NCBI RefSeq assembly: GCF_021730615.1 | Contig: NZ_JAJLMN010000001.1 | Coordinates: 1,612,501 to 1,676,500, forward strand | Reading direction: 5' to 3' | Length of the DNA: 64,000 nt | Source of the DNA: Lichenibacterium dinghuense | GTDB taxonomy: Bacteria; Pseudomonadota; Alphaproteobacteria; Rhizobiales; Beijerinckiaceae | In this document: piece after piece, positions 29,042-38,100 of the stretch | Layout of the letters: each line of letters opens with the position of its first letter | Numbering within the stretch: the stretch's first letter is position 1 | Notes under the pieces: model-generated | The model's input: only the letters and a program-made list of their open reading frames with translations | The model's database searches: none | Told to the model about the DNA's origin: nothing | Translations under genes and position numbers: made by a program

Positions 29042-29995
29042 TCAAAGGTCGGCGAGTTCCGCCGGGAGGCGGAACGAGATGGTCTCTTGGACGCCCGGCA
29101 TGATCGAAAGTTCGACCGGCCGAACGCGCCGGAGCGCGTCGATGACGTCCTCGACGAGGACCTCCGGCGCCGAAGCGCCGGCCGTCACGCCGACCACGTC
29201 CGCGTCCCGCACCCAGGCGGCGTCCAGCATGGAGCCGTCGGCCACGAGGTAGCTCGGGACGTCGCATTCGCCGCCGATCTCGCGAAGGCGGTTGGAGTTC
29301 GACGAGTTGGCGGCGCCCACGACGAGGATGACGTCCGCGATCCGACCGAGGTCGCGCACCGACGTCTGCCGGTTCTGCGTCGCGTAGCAGATGTCCCGCG
29401 TTTCGGGACCCACGATATCGGCATAGCGCGCCTGCAAGGCCGCGATGATGCCGCGCGTGTCGTCGACCGACAGCGTGGTCTGGGTGATGTAGGCGACGGG
29501 CGCGTCGGCGGGCACCGGCAGGGCCTCGACGTCGGCCACGCTGCCGACGAGATGCACGGGCGCCGGGACGCGGCCGAGCGTGCCCACCACCTCGGGGTGG
29601 CCGGCGTGGCCGATCAGCACCACCGTGCGGCCCTGACCGACATAGCGCGCGCCCTGCCCGTGCACCTTGGCGACCATCGGGCAGGTGGCGTCGAGCAGGC
29701 GCAGCCCGCGCTCGGCCGCCTCGTCCTCGACCGAGCGGGCGACGCCGTGGGCGGAGAACACCGTGACGGCGCCGGGCGGCACCTCCGACACGTGTTCGAC
29801 GAAGACCGCGCCCTTGGACTTCAGCGTGTCGACGACGTGGCGGTTGTGGACGATCTCGTGGCGCACGTAGACCGGGGCCCCGTGCTTCTCCAGCGCGCGC
29901 TCGACGATCTCGATCGCCCGCACCACGCCGGCGCAGAAGCCCCGCGGCTGCGCCAGGAGGACCTTCATCGACCGCTGTGTCGGCTCACCGTTCAT
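29042..29995 (-). CDS. ispH: 4-hydroxy-3-methylbut-2-enyl diphosphate reductase
   Basis: A 317-residue Fe-S enzyme for the last step of the MEP pathway, reducing HMBPP to IPP and DMAPP, the precursors of hopanoids. The cluster cysteines C21 (PRGFCAGV), C105 (DATCPMV) and C203 ([11 protein letters not shown]) are present, as is SSNSNRL for diphosphate binding and the catalytic T-Q-T segment. I chose the ATG at 29995; an ATG at 29968 ([11 protein letters not shown]) is also possible. Located 52 nt upstream of hpnH in the same direction, an association common in hopanoid-making alphaproteobacteria. ispH and hpnH are likely cotranscribed, linking isoprenoid supply to hopanoid elaboration. Confidence 0.96.
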   Translation of the reverse strand: MNGEPTQRSMKVLLAQPRGFCAGVVRAIEIVERALEKHGAPVYVRHEIVHNRHVVDTLKSKGAVFVEHVSEVPPGAVTVFSAHGVARSVEDEAAERGLRLLDATCPMVAKVHGQGARYVGQGRTVVLIGHAGHPEVVGTLGRVPAPVHLVGSVADVEALPVPADAPVAYITQTTLSVDDTRGIIAALQARYADIVGPETRDICYATQNRQTSVRDLGRIADVILVVGAANSSNSNRLREIGGECDVPSYLVADGSMLDAAWVRDADVVGVTAGASAPEVLVEDVIDALRRVRPVELSIMPGVQETISFRLPAELADL

Positions 29996-30209
29996 CCCAT
30001 CCCCGTCCCGTGCGAACGCCAAGGCTAAGGGCTCGCGGCATGTCCGAATCCGACACACGATCTCACGTCGTTATGGAAATCGCGCCGGTGCCGCAATGAC
30101 CTGAATCAGGATCGGCTCAGTTCCGCGCCACCTGTGGCGCGGGCGAGACAGCGCTCCCGACCCATCGCGCGGACGTGTTCCCGATGTCCTCATCGATCGA
30201 TTGTTAGGG

Positions 30210-30224
30210 TTAAGCTCCCTTTAA
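30210..30224. promoter_or_regulatory. Perfect CtrA box upstream of beta-barrel gene
   Basis: TTAA-GCTCCCT-TTAA, the full CtrA consensus, 79 nt before the start at 30303. A second outer-membrane gene downstream has the same arrangement (31276-31290). Confidence 0.75.
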
Positions 30225-30302
30225 ACAGTGGATGACATGGTCGACCCATCCGCCGGCCGTCGGGGACCTTCGCCCCGACGCCACAGCATGGGGACTCCAT
30301 TC

Positions 30303-31184
30303 ATGGGCAAGCTGAACGCCCTTCTTCTCGCGGGAGCGGTGGCCTTCGGCGCCATCGGGTCCGCCCACGCGGCCGATCTGCCGTATCCGCCCCCGATCGA
30401 GCCGATCGCGCCCGAGCCCGTCGACTTCGGCGGCTGGTACCTGCGCGGCGACGTCGGCGTCGGCTCCTCGCTGCGCCCGGACATCCGGTCCTCCTTCGAC
30501 GCCAACGTCACGGTGCCGAACCCGCGCTTCGACGAGCGCCAGCTCGGCGACTCCGCCTTCGTGGGCGGCGGCGTCGGCTACCAGCTCAACAACTTCCTGC
30601 GCTTCGACGCCACCGGCGAATACCGCACCGCCCAGTCCTACAACGCGTCCGAAAGCTACAACTCCGGATACTTCAACACCCCGCGGGACAACACCCGCTC
30701 CTATGACCTGTACACGGGCCAGGTGCAGAGCACCGTCGCCCTGGCCAACGTCTACGTCGACGCCTTCCACTTCCACCGCGCGACGCTGTTCTTCGGCGGC
30801 GGCATCGGCGCGTCGTTCAACCGGGTGGCGGGCCTGACCGACGTCGGCGTCGGCGGCACGAACCAGGGCTTCGGCTACGCCCGCGAGCGCAGCAACGCCA
30901 GCCTCGCCTACCAGGGCACCGTGGGTCTCGCCTACGACATCACGCCCAACGCCAAGCTCGAAATCGCCTACCGCTACCTCGACATGGGCGACGTGCGCTC
31001 GGGCGCGATCAACTGCCAGAACACCTCGACCTGCCCGCACGAGGTCCAGAAGATCGGCCTCGCCTCGCAGGACGTGAAGATCGGCATGCGCTGGCTCTTC
31101 GCCGACGTGCCGGAGGTCGCCCCTGCCCCGGCGCCCTACTACCCGCCGCCGCCGCCCGCCGCCCCGCTGGTGCGCAAGTACTGA
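30303..31184 (+). CDS. Outer-membrane beta-barrel protein with Pro-rich tail
   Basis: A 293-residue outer-membrane protein. The signal peptide MGKLNALLLAGAVAFGAIGS is cleaved near AHA-ADLPYPPP, the ADLP start being usual for rhizobial Omp25/31-like barrels. The mature protein contains repeated WYLRGDVGVG / KLEIAYRYLDMGD barrel strands, and after the last strand (VKIGMRWLF) a Pro/Tyr-rich tail ending VRKY. Two Cys lie in an extracellular-loop-like segment (INCQNTSTCPHE). The start ATG at 30303 is preferred to one 15 nt upstream because it gives a normal signal peptide. Regulated probably by CtrA (box 79 nt upstream); closed by a strong terminator. Confidence 0.85.
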   Translation: MGKLNALLLAGAVAFGAIGSAHAADLPYPPPIEPIAPEPVDFGGWYLRGDVGVGSSLRPDIRSSFDANVTVPNPRFDERQLGDSAFVGGGVGYQLNNFLRFDATGEYRTAQSYNASESYNSGYFNTPRDNTRSYDLYTGQVQSTVALANVYVDAFHFHRATLFFGGGIGASFNRVAGLTDVGVGGTNQGFGYARERSNASLAYQGTVGLAYDITPNAKLEIAYRYLDMGDVRSGAINCQNTSTCPHEVQKIGLASQDVKIGMRWLFADVPEVAPAPAPYYPPPPPAAPLVRKY

Positions 31185-31217
31185 CCGCGGGACACCTTCA
31201 TCTCCACAAGCGACCGG

Positions 31218-31245
31218 GCGGGCCTCGCGGCCCGCTCTTTCTTTT
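31218..31245 (+). terminator. Rho-independent terminator
   Basis: A perfect 7-bp stem (31218-31224 with 31229-31235, 4-nt loop) followed by TCTTTCTTTT. It separates the two beta-barrel genes, which therefore have separate transcripts. Confidence 0.85.
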
Positions 31246-31275
31246 CGCCGCCGGCCTCGCGCCGCTCCAGCATGG

Positions 31276-31290
31276 TTAAGCCCGCTTTAA
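31276..31290. promoter_or_regulatory. Perfect CtrA box upstream of second beta-barrel gene
   Basis: TTAA-GCCCGCT-TTAA, full CtrA consensus, 73 nt before the start at 31364 and just after the terminator of the preceding gene. Confidence 0.75.
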
Positions 31291-31363
31291 GGGCTCGCGC
31301 CTATGGTTTCTGCCAGGTTGACGCGCGCGGTCGCGGGCGTTTCAGGAACGGGATCGGCGGATC

Positions 31364-32149
31364 ATGCGGCTCGGAACGGCAACGGCGGTCGCGGCCCTGG
31401 CCGCGGCGTCACATCTGGCGACGGGACCGGCGCGGGCGGCCGACATGCCGGCCTACTACATGCCGCCCGCCTCCGAGGCCCCCGTGGCCGGACCGGTGGA
31501 GTTCGGCTCCGGCTGGTACCTGCGCGGCGACGCCGCCTTCGGGCCGGAGGACAAGCCGAAGCTGGTCCTGGGCAACGTCGGCGGCGCGCCGAGCTTCGAC
31601 CGCCGGGGCAGCGCCATCGGCTACGCCTTCGGGGCCGGCGCGGGCTACAAGATCGACGACTGGTTCCGCGTCGACGTCACCGGCGACTACCTCGACCCGT
31701 TGCGCTACGCGGCGAACATCCCCTGCGGCGCGAACTGCGCCATCAACCAGCGCACCGAGGTGCAGCGCTTCGACGGCCTGGTGAACGGCTACGTCGACCT
31801 CGGCACCTACGCGGGCTTCACGCCCTACGTCGGCGCGGGCGCGGGCGTCGCCGGCTCGGTGGCGGACGGCTCCCTGCGCGTCGACGGCGCCCCGCTCCAG
31901 GGCGGCGTGATCGACCCGCGCACCGGCACGACGGTGACCTCGGGCCTGCCGTCCCGCACCGACTACCGCTTCGCCTGGGCCGCCATGGCGGGCGTGTCCT
32001 ACGCCCTGGCGCCCCACACCCTGCTCGACATCGGCTACCGCTACCTCGACCTCGGGCGCACGACCGTGTCGCTGTTCCCCTCCGCGGCCGTGACCCGCGA
32101 CCTGTCCACCCAGGAAGTGCGGTTCGGCGTGCGCTACATGATCGATTGA
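31364..32149 (+). CDS. Outer-membrane beta-barrel protein
   Basis: A 261-residue barrel related to the preceding gene. The signal peptide RLGTATAVAALAAASHLATG ends near ARA-ADMPAYYMPP. Strands share the WYLRGDAAFG and LLDIGYRYLDLGR motifs with the neighbour, and an extracellular-loop-like segment again carries two Cys (IPCGANCAINQ). The C-terminal strand ends RFGVRYMID rather than in Phe, which is unusual for Bam recognition. The pair looks like an old tandem duplication with separate CtrA-preceded promoters. Confidence 0.85.
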   Translation: MRLGTATAVAALAAASHLATGPARAADMPAYYMPPASEAPVAGPVEFGSGWYLRGDAAFGPEDKPKLVLGNVGGAPSFDRRGSAIGYAFGAGAGYKIDDWFRVDVTGDYLDPLRYAANIPCGANCAINQRTEVQRFDGLVNGYVDLGTYAGFTPYVGAGAGVAGSVADGSLRVDGAPLQGGVIDPRTGTTVTSGLPSRTDYRFAWAAMAGVSYALAPHTLLDIGYRYLDLGRTTVSLFPSAAVTRDLSTQEVRFGVRYMID

Positions 32150-32237
32150 AGGACGCACTCCGGCTTGTCCATATCCTGCCATTAACCATTGAAGACCTAC
32201 CGTTCCGGTCGAAGCTTGCGGCACGGAACAGTTCGAG

Positions 32238-33506
32238 ATGATCGACCCATCCCTTCTCTCCACCCCCTCGTCCGGGGCGACTTCCTCTCCGTTTTCAAGG
32301 TCGAGCACCAGCTTCGATGGCACGGCCGTCTTCGAGCCGACCGTCGGCCCCAATGCGGTGCTCATCAGCGGCTCGGCCACCAACGCGACCAGCATCGCCG
32401 GCCTGACGATCAACGACAATGGGAACCCGCTCGTCACCCTTCCCGGGTTCCAGAACTCGAACGCGAGGTGGGTGTTCGATGCCACGCTCGCGCCTGGCCG
32501 GCATGTCATCACCGCGACGGTAGCGGATCTGTCGGGGATGCTGCCCTATTCCGTGATCGCCCCCTACATTCTCGTGACAGGCATCCAGAACCAGCCCTAC
32601 GTCTACCAGGAACTCGACGAGAACTCTGCCGGAGTAGTGAGCCGCATCAGCAATTATGACGGCTCGGGCAACCTCGTGAGCCAGACCGCGGTCGCGGTGA
32701 ACGGGAGCGCCGCGGCGCCCCTGTCGGTGTCCTTCGACCCGACGGCGGCCTTCGAGAGCTCGACGGCGGCCCAGCTCACCGGGACGACCTCGGCCTACGG
32801 CAGCGCGTCCTCGATCGAGATCTTCGACGGCGCGGCGGCCGCGACCGTCGACCCGCAGTCCGGCGCCGTCCTGTCGGGAGCGCGAGCGCTCGGCTACGCC
32901 ACGATCAACCCGGACGGCACCTGGAGCTTCGACGCCCACGTCGGCCCGGGGCCCCACGTGTTCACGGCGGTGGCGACGGGCATGAGCGGAGCGGTCGCCT
33001 CGGCGCAGAGCTCGTTCTCGATCCAGGCCGGCGTCGTCGGCAGCCCCTACGTCTACCAGGAGATCGACCACGGCGCGTCGGGCGCGGTCGCGGCCACGAC
33101 GTCCTACGCGGCGGACGGCAGCGTCGTGGCGCGCAGCAACAACGGCGGCCCGACCGTGAACGGCGGCTCGTCGACCGCCGAGGTGATCCGCAGCGCCTCG
33201 GACGACGTGATGACGGGCGACGGCAGCGGCAACACGACGTTCTTCTTCCGCCGCGGCTTCGGCCAGGACGAGATCACCAACTTCAACTACCTCAGCGCGA
33301 CCCAGAGCCCGGCCGGGATCGAGCACGACGTGATCAGCCTGCCGCAGTCAGCCTTCACGAAGATGGCCCAGGTGATGCGCCACACCACGACGTCCCTCGA
33401 CGGCGATGCCGTGATCCACCTCAGCCCGACCGACTCGATCAAGCTCGACGGCGTCACCAAGGCGGACCTGATCACCCACCCCAACGTGTTCCGCTTCCAC
33501 ACCTGA
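32238..33506 (+). CDS. Putative type I-secreted protein with two Ig-like repeats and hemolysin-type C-terminus
   Basis: A 422-residue acidic, Ser/Thr/Gly-rich protein without an N-terminal signal peptide. Two related segments of about 135 residues (roughly 30-165 and 166-300) each contain a TWSFDAHVGPGPHVFTA-like beta motif and end in PYVYQE(L/I)D..SAGVV/GASGAV, suggesting Ig-like modules. The last 110 residues (DDVMTGDGSGNTTFFFRRGF, QDEITNF, HDVISL, SDIKLDGV-like, PNVFRFHT) resemble the C-terminal secretion domain of hemolysin-type proteins handled by type I systems. No TolC/ABC exporter is in the window. The secretion route is inferred; surface or matrix function unknown. ATG at 32238 with only a weak ribosome site. 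Confidence 0.7.
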   Translation: MIDPSLLSTPSSGATSSPFSRSSTSFDGTAVFEPTVGPNAVLISGSATNATSIAGLTINDNGNPLVTLPGFQNSNARWVFDATLAPGRHVITATVADLSGMLPYSVIAPYILVTGIQNQPYVYQELDENSAGVVSRISNYDGSGNLVSQTAVAVNGSAAAPLSVSFDPTAAFESSTAAQLTGTTSAYGSASSIEIFDGAAAATVDPQSGAVLSGARALGYATINPDGTWSFDAHVGPGPHVFTAVATGMSGAVASAQSSFSIQAGVVGSPYVYQEIDHGASGAVAATTSYAADGSVVARSNNGGPTVNGGSSTAEVIRSASDDVMTGDGSGNTTFFFRRGFGQDEITNFNYLSATQSPAGIEHDVISLPQSAFTKMAQVMRHTTTSLDGDAVIHLSPTDSIKLDGVTKADLITHPNVFRFHT

Positions 33507-33530
33507 GACGCGCCGGCCCGCCGGCGCGTC
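33507..33530. terminator. Hairpin between convergent genes
   Basis: A perfect 10-bp stem with 4-nt loop starts at the base after the stop codon of the secreted-protein gene and lies 19 nt from the convergent symporter stop. No T-run, so termination strength is uncertain. Confidence 0.55.
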
Positions 33531-33548
33531 GCGCCGCGGGCCCGTGCC

Positions 33549-34865
33549 TCAGCGGCGCGCCGGCACGGGCGCGCCGACGGCGGCGCGCGCCGCTGTGGTC
33601 CGCGCGACGCCGCGCGACGCCAGCACGGCGACGAGGCTGATCGCGGCCGCGATGCACAGCCAGACGGCCGGCAGCGCGCGGTTGTTGTTGAGGCTGATGA
33701 GGTAGGTGGACATCAGGGGCGTCACGCCCCCGAACAGCGCCGTCGCCAGGCTGTAGGCCAGCGAGAAGCCCGCCGTGCGCACCTGCTGCGGCACGATCTC
33801 CGACAAGTAGGGGATCATGGAGCCGTTGTAGAGGCCGAAATAGGCCGAGAACAGCAGCTCGACGGCGAGCAGCTTGCCGAAGCTCGGCCCGGCGGCGAGC
33901 CAGGCCATGACCGGATAGGCGGTGAGGATGGCGGCGATCGGCACGATCGTCAGCAGCGGCAGGCGGCCGACGCGGTCCGAGATCGTGCCGCCGATCGGCA
34001 GCCAGATCAGGTTCGACAGGCCCACGCAGACGGTGACGATCAGCACGTCGCCGCTCGCGAGCTTCAGGGCCTGCACGCCGAAGGTCGGCGTGTAGATGGT
34101 GACGAAGTAGAATAGCGTCGTGGTGGTGGCGACGAGGCCGAGCCCGACCAGCACCACGGCCCAGTTGGCCGTGAGCAGCAGCAGCACCTCGCTGGTGCGG
34201 CGCGCCTTGTGCATACGCTTGAACTCGTCGGTCTCCTCCAGCGAGCCGCGCAGCCAGAAGATCAGGGGGATGATGGCGCAGCCGATCAGCACCGGCACGC
34301 GCCAGCCCCAGGCCGTCATGTCGGCGGGCAGGAGAAAGGCGGTGAGCAGGGCGCCGAGCAGCGCGGCGAAGACCACCGCCACCTGCTGGCTGCCGCTCTG
34401 CCACGACGTGTAGAAGCCGCGGCGCCCCGGCGTCGCGATCTCGGCGAGGTAGACCGACACGCCGCCGAGCTCGGCCCCGGCCGAGAAGCCCTGCAGGAGG
34501 CGGCCGATCAGGATGATGACCGGCGCCGCGACGCCGATCGTCGCGTAGCCGGGCGTCAGCCCCAGCGTCAGCGTGCCGAGCGCCATCAGCCCCAGCGTGA
34601 CCAGCAGGCCCTGCCGGCGCCCGACGCGGTCGATGTAGGAGCCGAGCACGATGGCGCCGAGCGGACGCATCAGGAACGAGATGGAGAAGGTGGCGAGCGA
34701 GGCCATCAGCGAGGCGAACTCGCTGTCCGACGGGAAGAAGGTGCGGCCGATGGCGGCCGCGTAGATGCCGTAGACGAAGAAGTCGTATTGTTCGAGGAAG
34801 TTGCCGGTGGCGACGCGGAACACGTTGCCGATGCGGCGGTTCCTGTCTTCGCGCGTCAGGCTCAT
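33549..34865 (-). CDS. Citrate/H+ symporter-type MFS transporter (MHS family)
   Basis: A 438-residue inner-membrane permease with 12 predicted helices. The N-terminal GNFLEQYDFFVYGIYA, the loop GSYIDRVGRRQGL, LLQGFSAGAELGGVSVYLAE, and TSWQSGSQQVAV closely match the metabolite:H+ symporter subfamily, particularly the enteric citrate-proton symporter CitA and tricarballylate TcuC. Import of citrate or a related tricarboxylate with protons is therefore likely. The start ATG at 34865 is 8 nt after GGGGGAGG. It stands alone and is divergent from the acyltransferase fusion gene. Substrate is by family analogy. Confidence 0.88.
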   Translation of the reverse strand: MSLTREDRNRRIGNVFRVATGNFLEQYDFFVYGIYAAAIGRTFFPSDSEFASLMASLATFSISFLMRPLGAIVLGSYIDRVGRRQGLLVTLGLMALGTLTLGLTPGYATIGVAAPVIILIGRLLQGFSAGAELGGVSVYLAEIATPGRRGFYTSWQSGSQQVAVVFAALLGALLTAFLLPADMTAWGWRVPVLIGCAIIPLIFWLRGSLEETDEFKRMHKARRTSEVLLLLTANWAVVLVGLGLVATTTTLFYFVTIYTPTFGVQALKLASGDVLIVTVCVGLSNLIWLPIGGTISDRVGRLPLLTIVPIAAILTAYPVMAWLAAGPSFGKLLAVELLFSAYFGLYNGSMIPYLSEIVPQQVRTAGFSLAYSLATALFGGVTPLMSTYLISLNNNRALPAVWLCIAAAISLVAVLASRGVARTTAARAAVGAPVPARR

Positions 34866-35159
34866 CCTGTTGACCTCCCCCGAGAGCCGATCGCCGGGCT
34901 CTGTTTCGAGACGGTCGCGACGGGCCGGCTTTTTCGCAAGCCTCCGGTCATTGGAACGCCGAATCGCCGCGCGTCAAGGGTGCGGCCCCGCCCGCACGCG
35001 ACGGACGCGCGAGCGGGCCGCCGCGGCTCGCTCCATCTGCACAGTCGTCACGGAGCGCTTTCGACGCTAAGACGGCGGACAGCCGTCGACCCACGCGTGC
35101 AGGCGCGCGGGGGCCGACCCCGCGCGGGATCGCGGGATCGCCCACAGGAATGAGCAGTC

Positions 35160-38100
35160 ATGTTCCGATCGCTGATGACGTCGAGACGCTTCGCGCCGCT
35201 GTTCTGGTGCCAGTTCTTCTCGGCCTTCAACGACAACGTCCTCAAGACCGCCCTCGTCTTCGTCATCCTGTTCAAGGTCGGCGGCACCTCGCCGACCACG
35301 GCCGCCATGCTGGTGACGGTGGCGGGCGCGCTGTTCGTCGCCCCCCCGCTGATCCTGTCGGGCCTCGGCGGCCAGTGGGCCGACCGCTACGACAAGGCCT
35401 GGGTGGCGCAGAAGCTCAAGCTCGTCGAGATCGCCGCGGCGCTGTTCTCGGTGCTGGGCTTCGTGCTGGTGTCGGTGCCGCTGCTGTTCACCGCGCTCGT
35501 GATGTTCTCGGCCATCGCGGCGCTGTTCTCGCCCGTCAAATACGGCATCCTGCCCGACCACCTCCGCCCCGAAGAGCTGCCCACCGGCAACGCGCTGGTG
35601 GAGGGCGCCACCTTCATCGCCATCCTGCTCGGCACCATCGCGGGCGGCTGGGCGGCCGCCGACGACCACGCGCTCGCCTACGGGGCCGCGGTGTCGGCCT
35701 TCGCGGCGCTGTGCTGGGGCGCGAGCCTGATGATCCCCGCCACGGAGGAGGGCGACCACGACCTCGCGGTCGACGCCAACCTGTTCCGCTCGACGGGCCA
35801 GCTCGTCCGCCACCTCCACGCGGACCGGCGCCTGTGGTGCTGCGGGCTCTTCGTGAGCTGGTTCTGGGGGACCGGCGCGGTCGCGCTCAACCTGCTGCCG
35901 ATCCTGGTCAAGACGGACCTGCACGGCAGCGAGGGCACCACCACGGCCGCGCTGGCCGTCTTCTCGGTCGGCATCGCGGTGGGGTCGGGCGTCGCCTCCT
36001 GGTTGTCCGCGGGCCGCGTCATCCTGCTGCCCACCGCGCTGGCGGCCGTGCTGCTCGGGCTGTTCTCGCTCGACCTCGGCTGGGGCGCCGCGCACTTCTT
36101 CGCCGACCGCACGCTCGGCGCGGCGGACCTCCTGGCGCGCCCCGACGGGATCCACGCCGCGGTCGACCTGTTCATGATCGCCGTCTCGGGCGGGCTCTTC
36201 ATCGTGCCCGTCTTCACCGCCGTGCAGGTGTGGAGCACCGCCGAGGACCGCGCCCGCAACATCGGGGCCGTCAACATCCTGTCGGCCGCCTTCATGGTGG
36301 CGGGCGGCCTCGCCACCTTCGCCCTGCAGTTCGCCGGGCTCACCTCGCCGCAGATCTTCGCCGTGCTGGGCGTCGCCAACCTCCTCGCCGCCTGGTGGAT
36401 CTTCCGCAGCCTGCCGACCAGCGCCTTCCGGGACCTCCTGTCGGTGATCCTGCGCTGCTTCTACCGGATGGACGTGCGCGGCCTCGACAACTTCGCCAAG
36501 GCGGGGCCGAACCCCATCATCGCGCTGAACCACGTGAGCCTGCTCGACGCCGGCCTCGCCCTGTCGCTGCTGGACGAGGAGCCGGTCTTCGCCATCGACG
36601 CCACGATCGCCACGCGCTGGTGGGTGAAGCCCTTCCTGAAGCTCACCCAGGCCATGCCGATCGACCCCGCGAAGCCGCTGGCGACGCGCGCGCTGATCAA
36701 CGCCGTGCGGGCCGGGCGGACGCTGGTGATCTTCCCCGAGGGCCGCATCACCCGCACCGGCAGTCTGATGAAGGTCTACGACGGCGCGGGCCTCATCGCC
36801 GACAAGACCGGCGCGCCGGTGGTGCCCGTGCGCATCGACGGGCTGGAGCGCACGCCCTTCTCCTACCTGACCGTGTTCCAGACCCGGCCGCGCCTCTTGC
36901 CCAAGGTCCACGCCACCGTGCTGGAGCCCAAGCCCGTGCACGTGCCCGAGGACCTGTTCGGCAAGCGCCGGCGGCAGGCCGCGGGCGCGGCGCTCTACGA
37001 CGTCATGTCGGAGGCCGCGTTCCGCACCTCGCGCATCGACCGCACGATCGTGGAGGCCACGCTGGCGGCCGGCGCCGAGCACGGCTGGAAGCGCGTGGCC
37101 CTGGAGGACCCGGTCGCGGGCGCCCTCACCTACAAGCGCACCGCGATCGGGCTGCGGGTGCTCGGCGCCAAGCTGATGGGGCTCGCGCCCCAGGGGAAGG
37201 CCGTGGGCGTGATGCTGCCCACCGCGGCCGGCACCGCCGTCACGGTCCTGGCGCTGCAGTCGGCGGGCCGCGTGCCCGCCATGATCAACTTCACGGCCGG
37301 CCCCGCCAACGTGCGGGCCGCCTGCGCGGCGGCGGGCGTCAGCACGGTGCTGACCTCGCGCGCCTTCGTCGAGAAGGCCAAGCTCGACAAGCTCGTCGCG
37401 GCCATGTCGGAATTTGCGCGCATCGTCTGGCTGGAGGACGTGCGGGCCACGATCACCGCGGCCGACAAGCTCCGCGGCCTGCTGAACTACAAGGAGCCGC
37501 TGGTGGCGCGCCGGCCGGACGACCCGGCCGCGATCCTGTTCACCTCGGGCAGCGAGGGAGCGCCGAAGGGCGTGGTGGTGAGCCACCGCAACCTGCTCGC
37601 CAACGTGGCCCAGGTGGCGGCGCGCATCGACTTCGGCCGCGCCGACAAGATCTTCCAGGTGCTGCCGATGTTCCACGCCTTCGGGCTGATGGCGGGGCTC
37701 GTGCTGCCGCTGGTGTCGGGCGTGCCGGTGTTCCTGTACCCATCGCCGCTGCACTACCGGATCGTGCCGGAGCTGGTCTACGGCAACAACTGCACGGCCA
37801 TCTTCGGCACCGACACGTTCCTGGCCGGCTACGCGCGCTCCTCCAACGCCTACGACTTCCGCTCGCTGCGCCTCGTCGTGGCCGGCGCCGAGGCCGTGAA
37901 GGAATCGACCCGCAAGACCTACCTCGAGAAGTTCGGGCTGCGCATCCTCGAAGGCTACGGCATCACCGAGACCGGCCCCGTGCTAGCCGTGAACACGCCG
38001 ATGTTCAACCGCTTCGGCACGGTCGGGCGCCTGCTGCCGGACGTCGAGGCGCGGCTCGCCCCCGTCGAGGGCGTCGAGGGCGCGGGGCGGCTCTCCGTGC

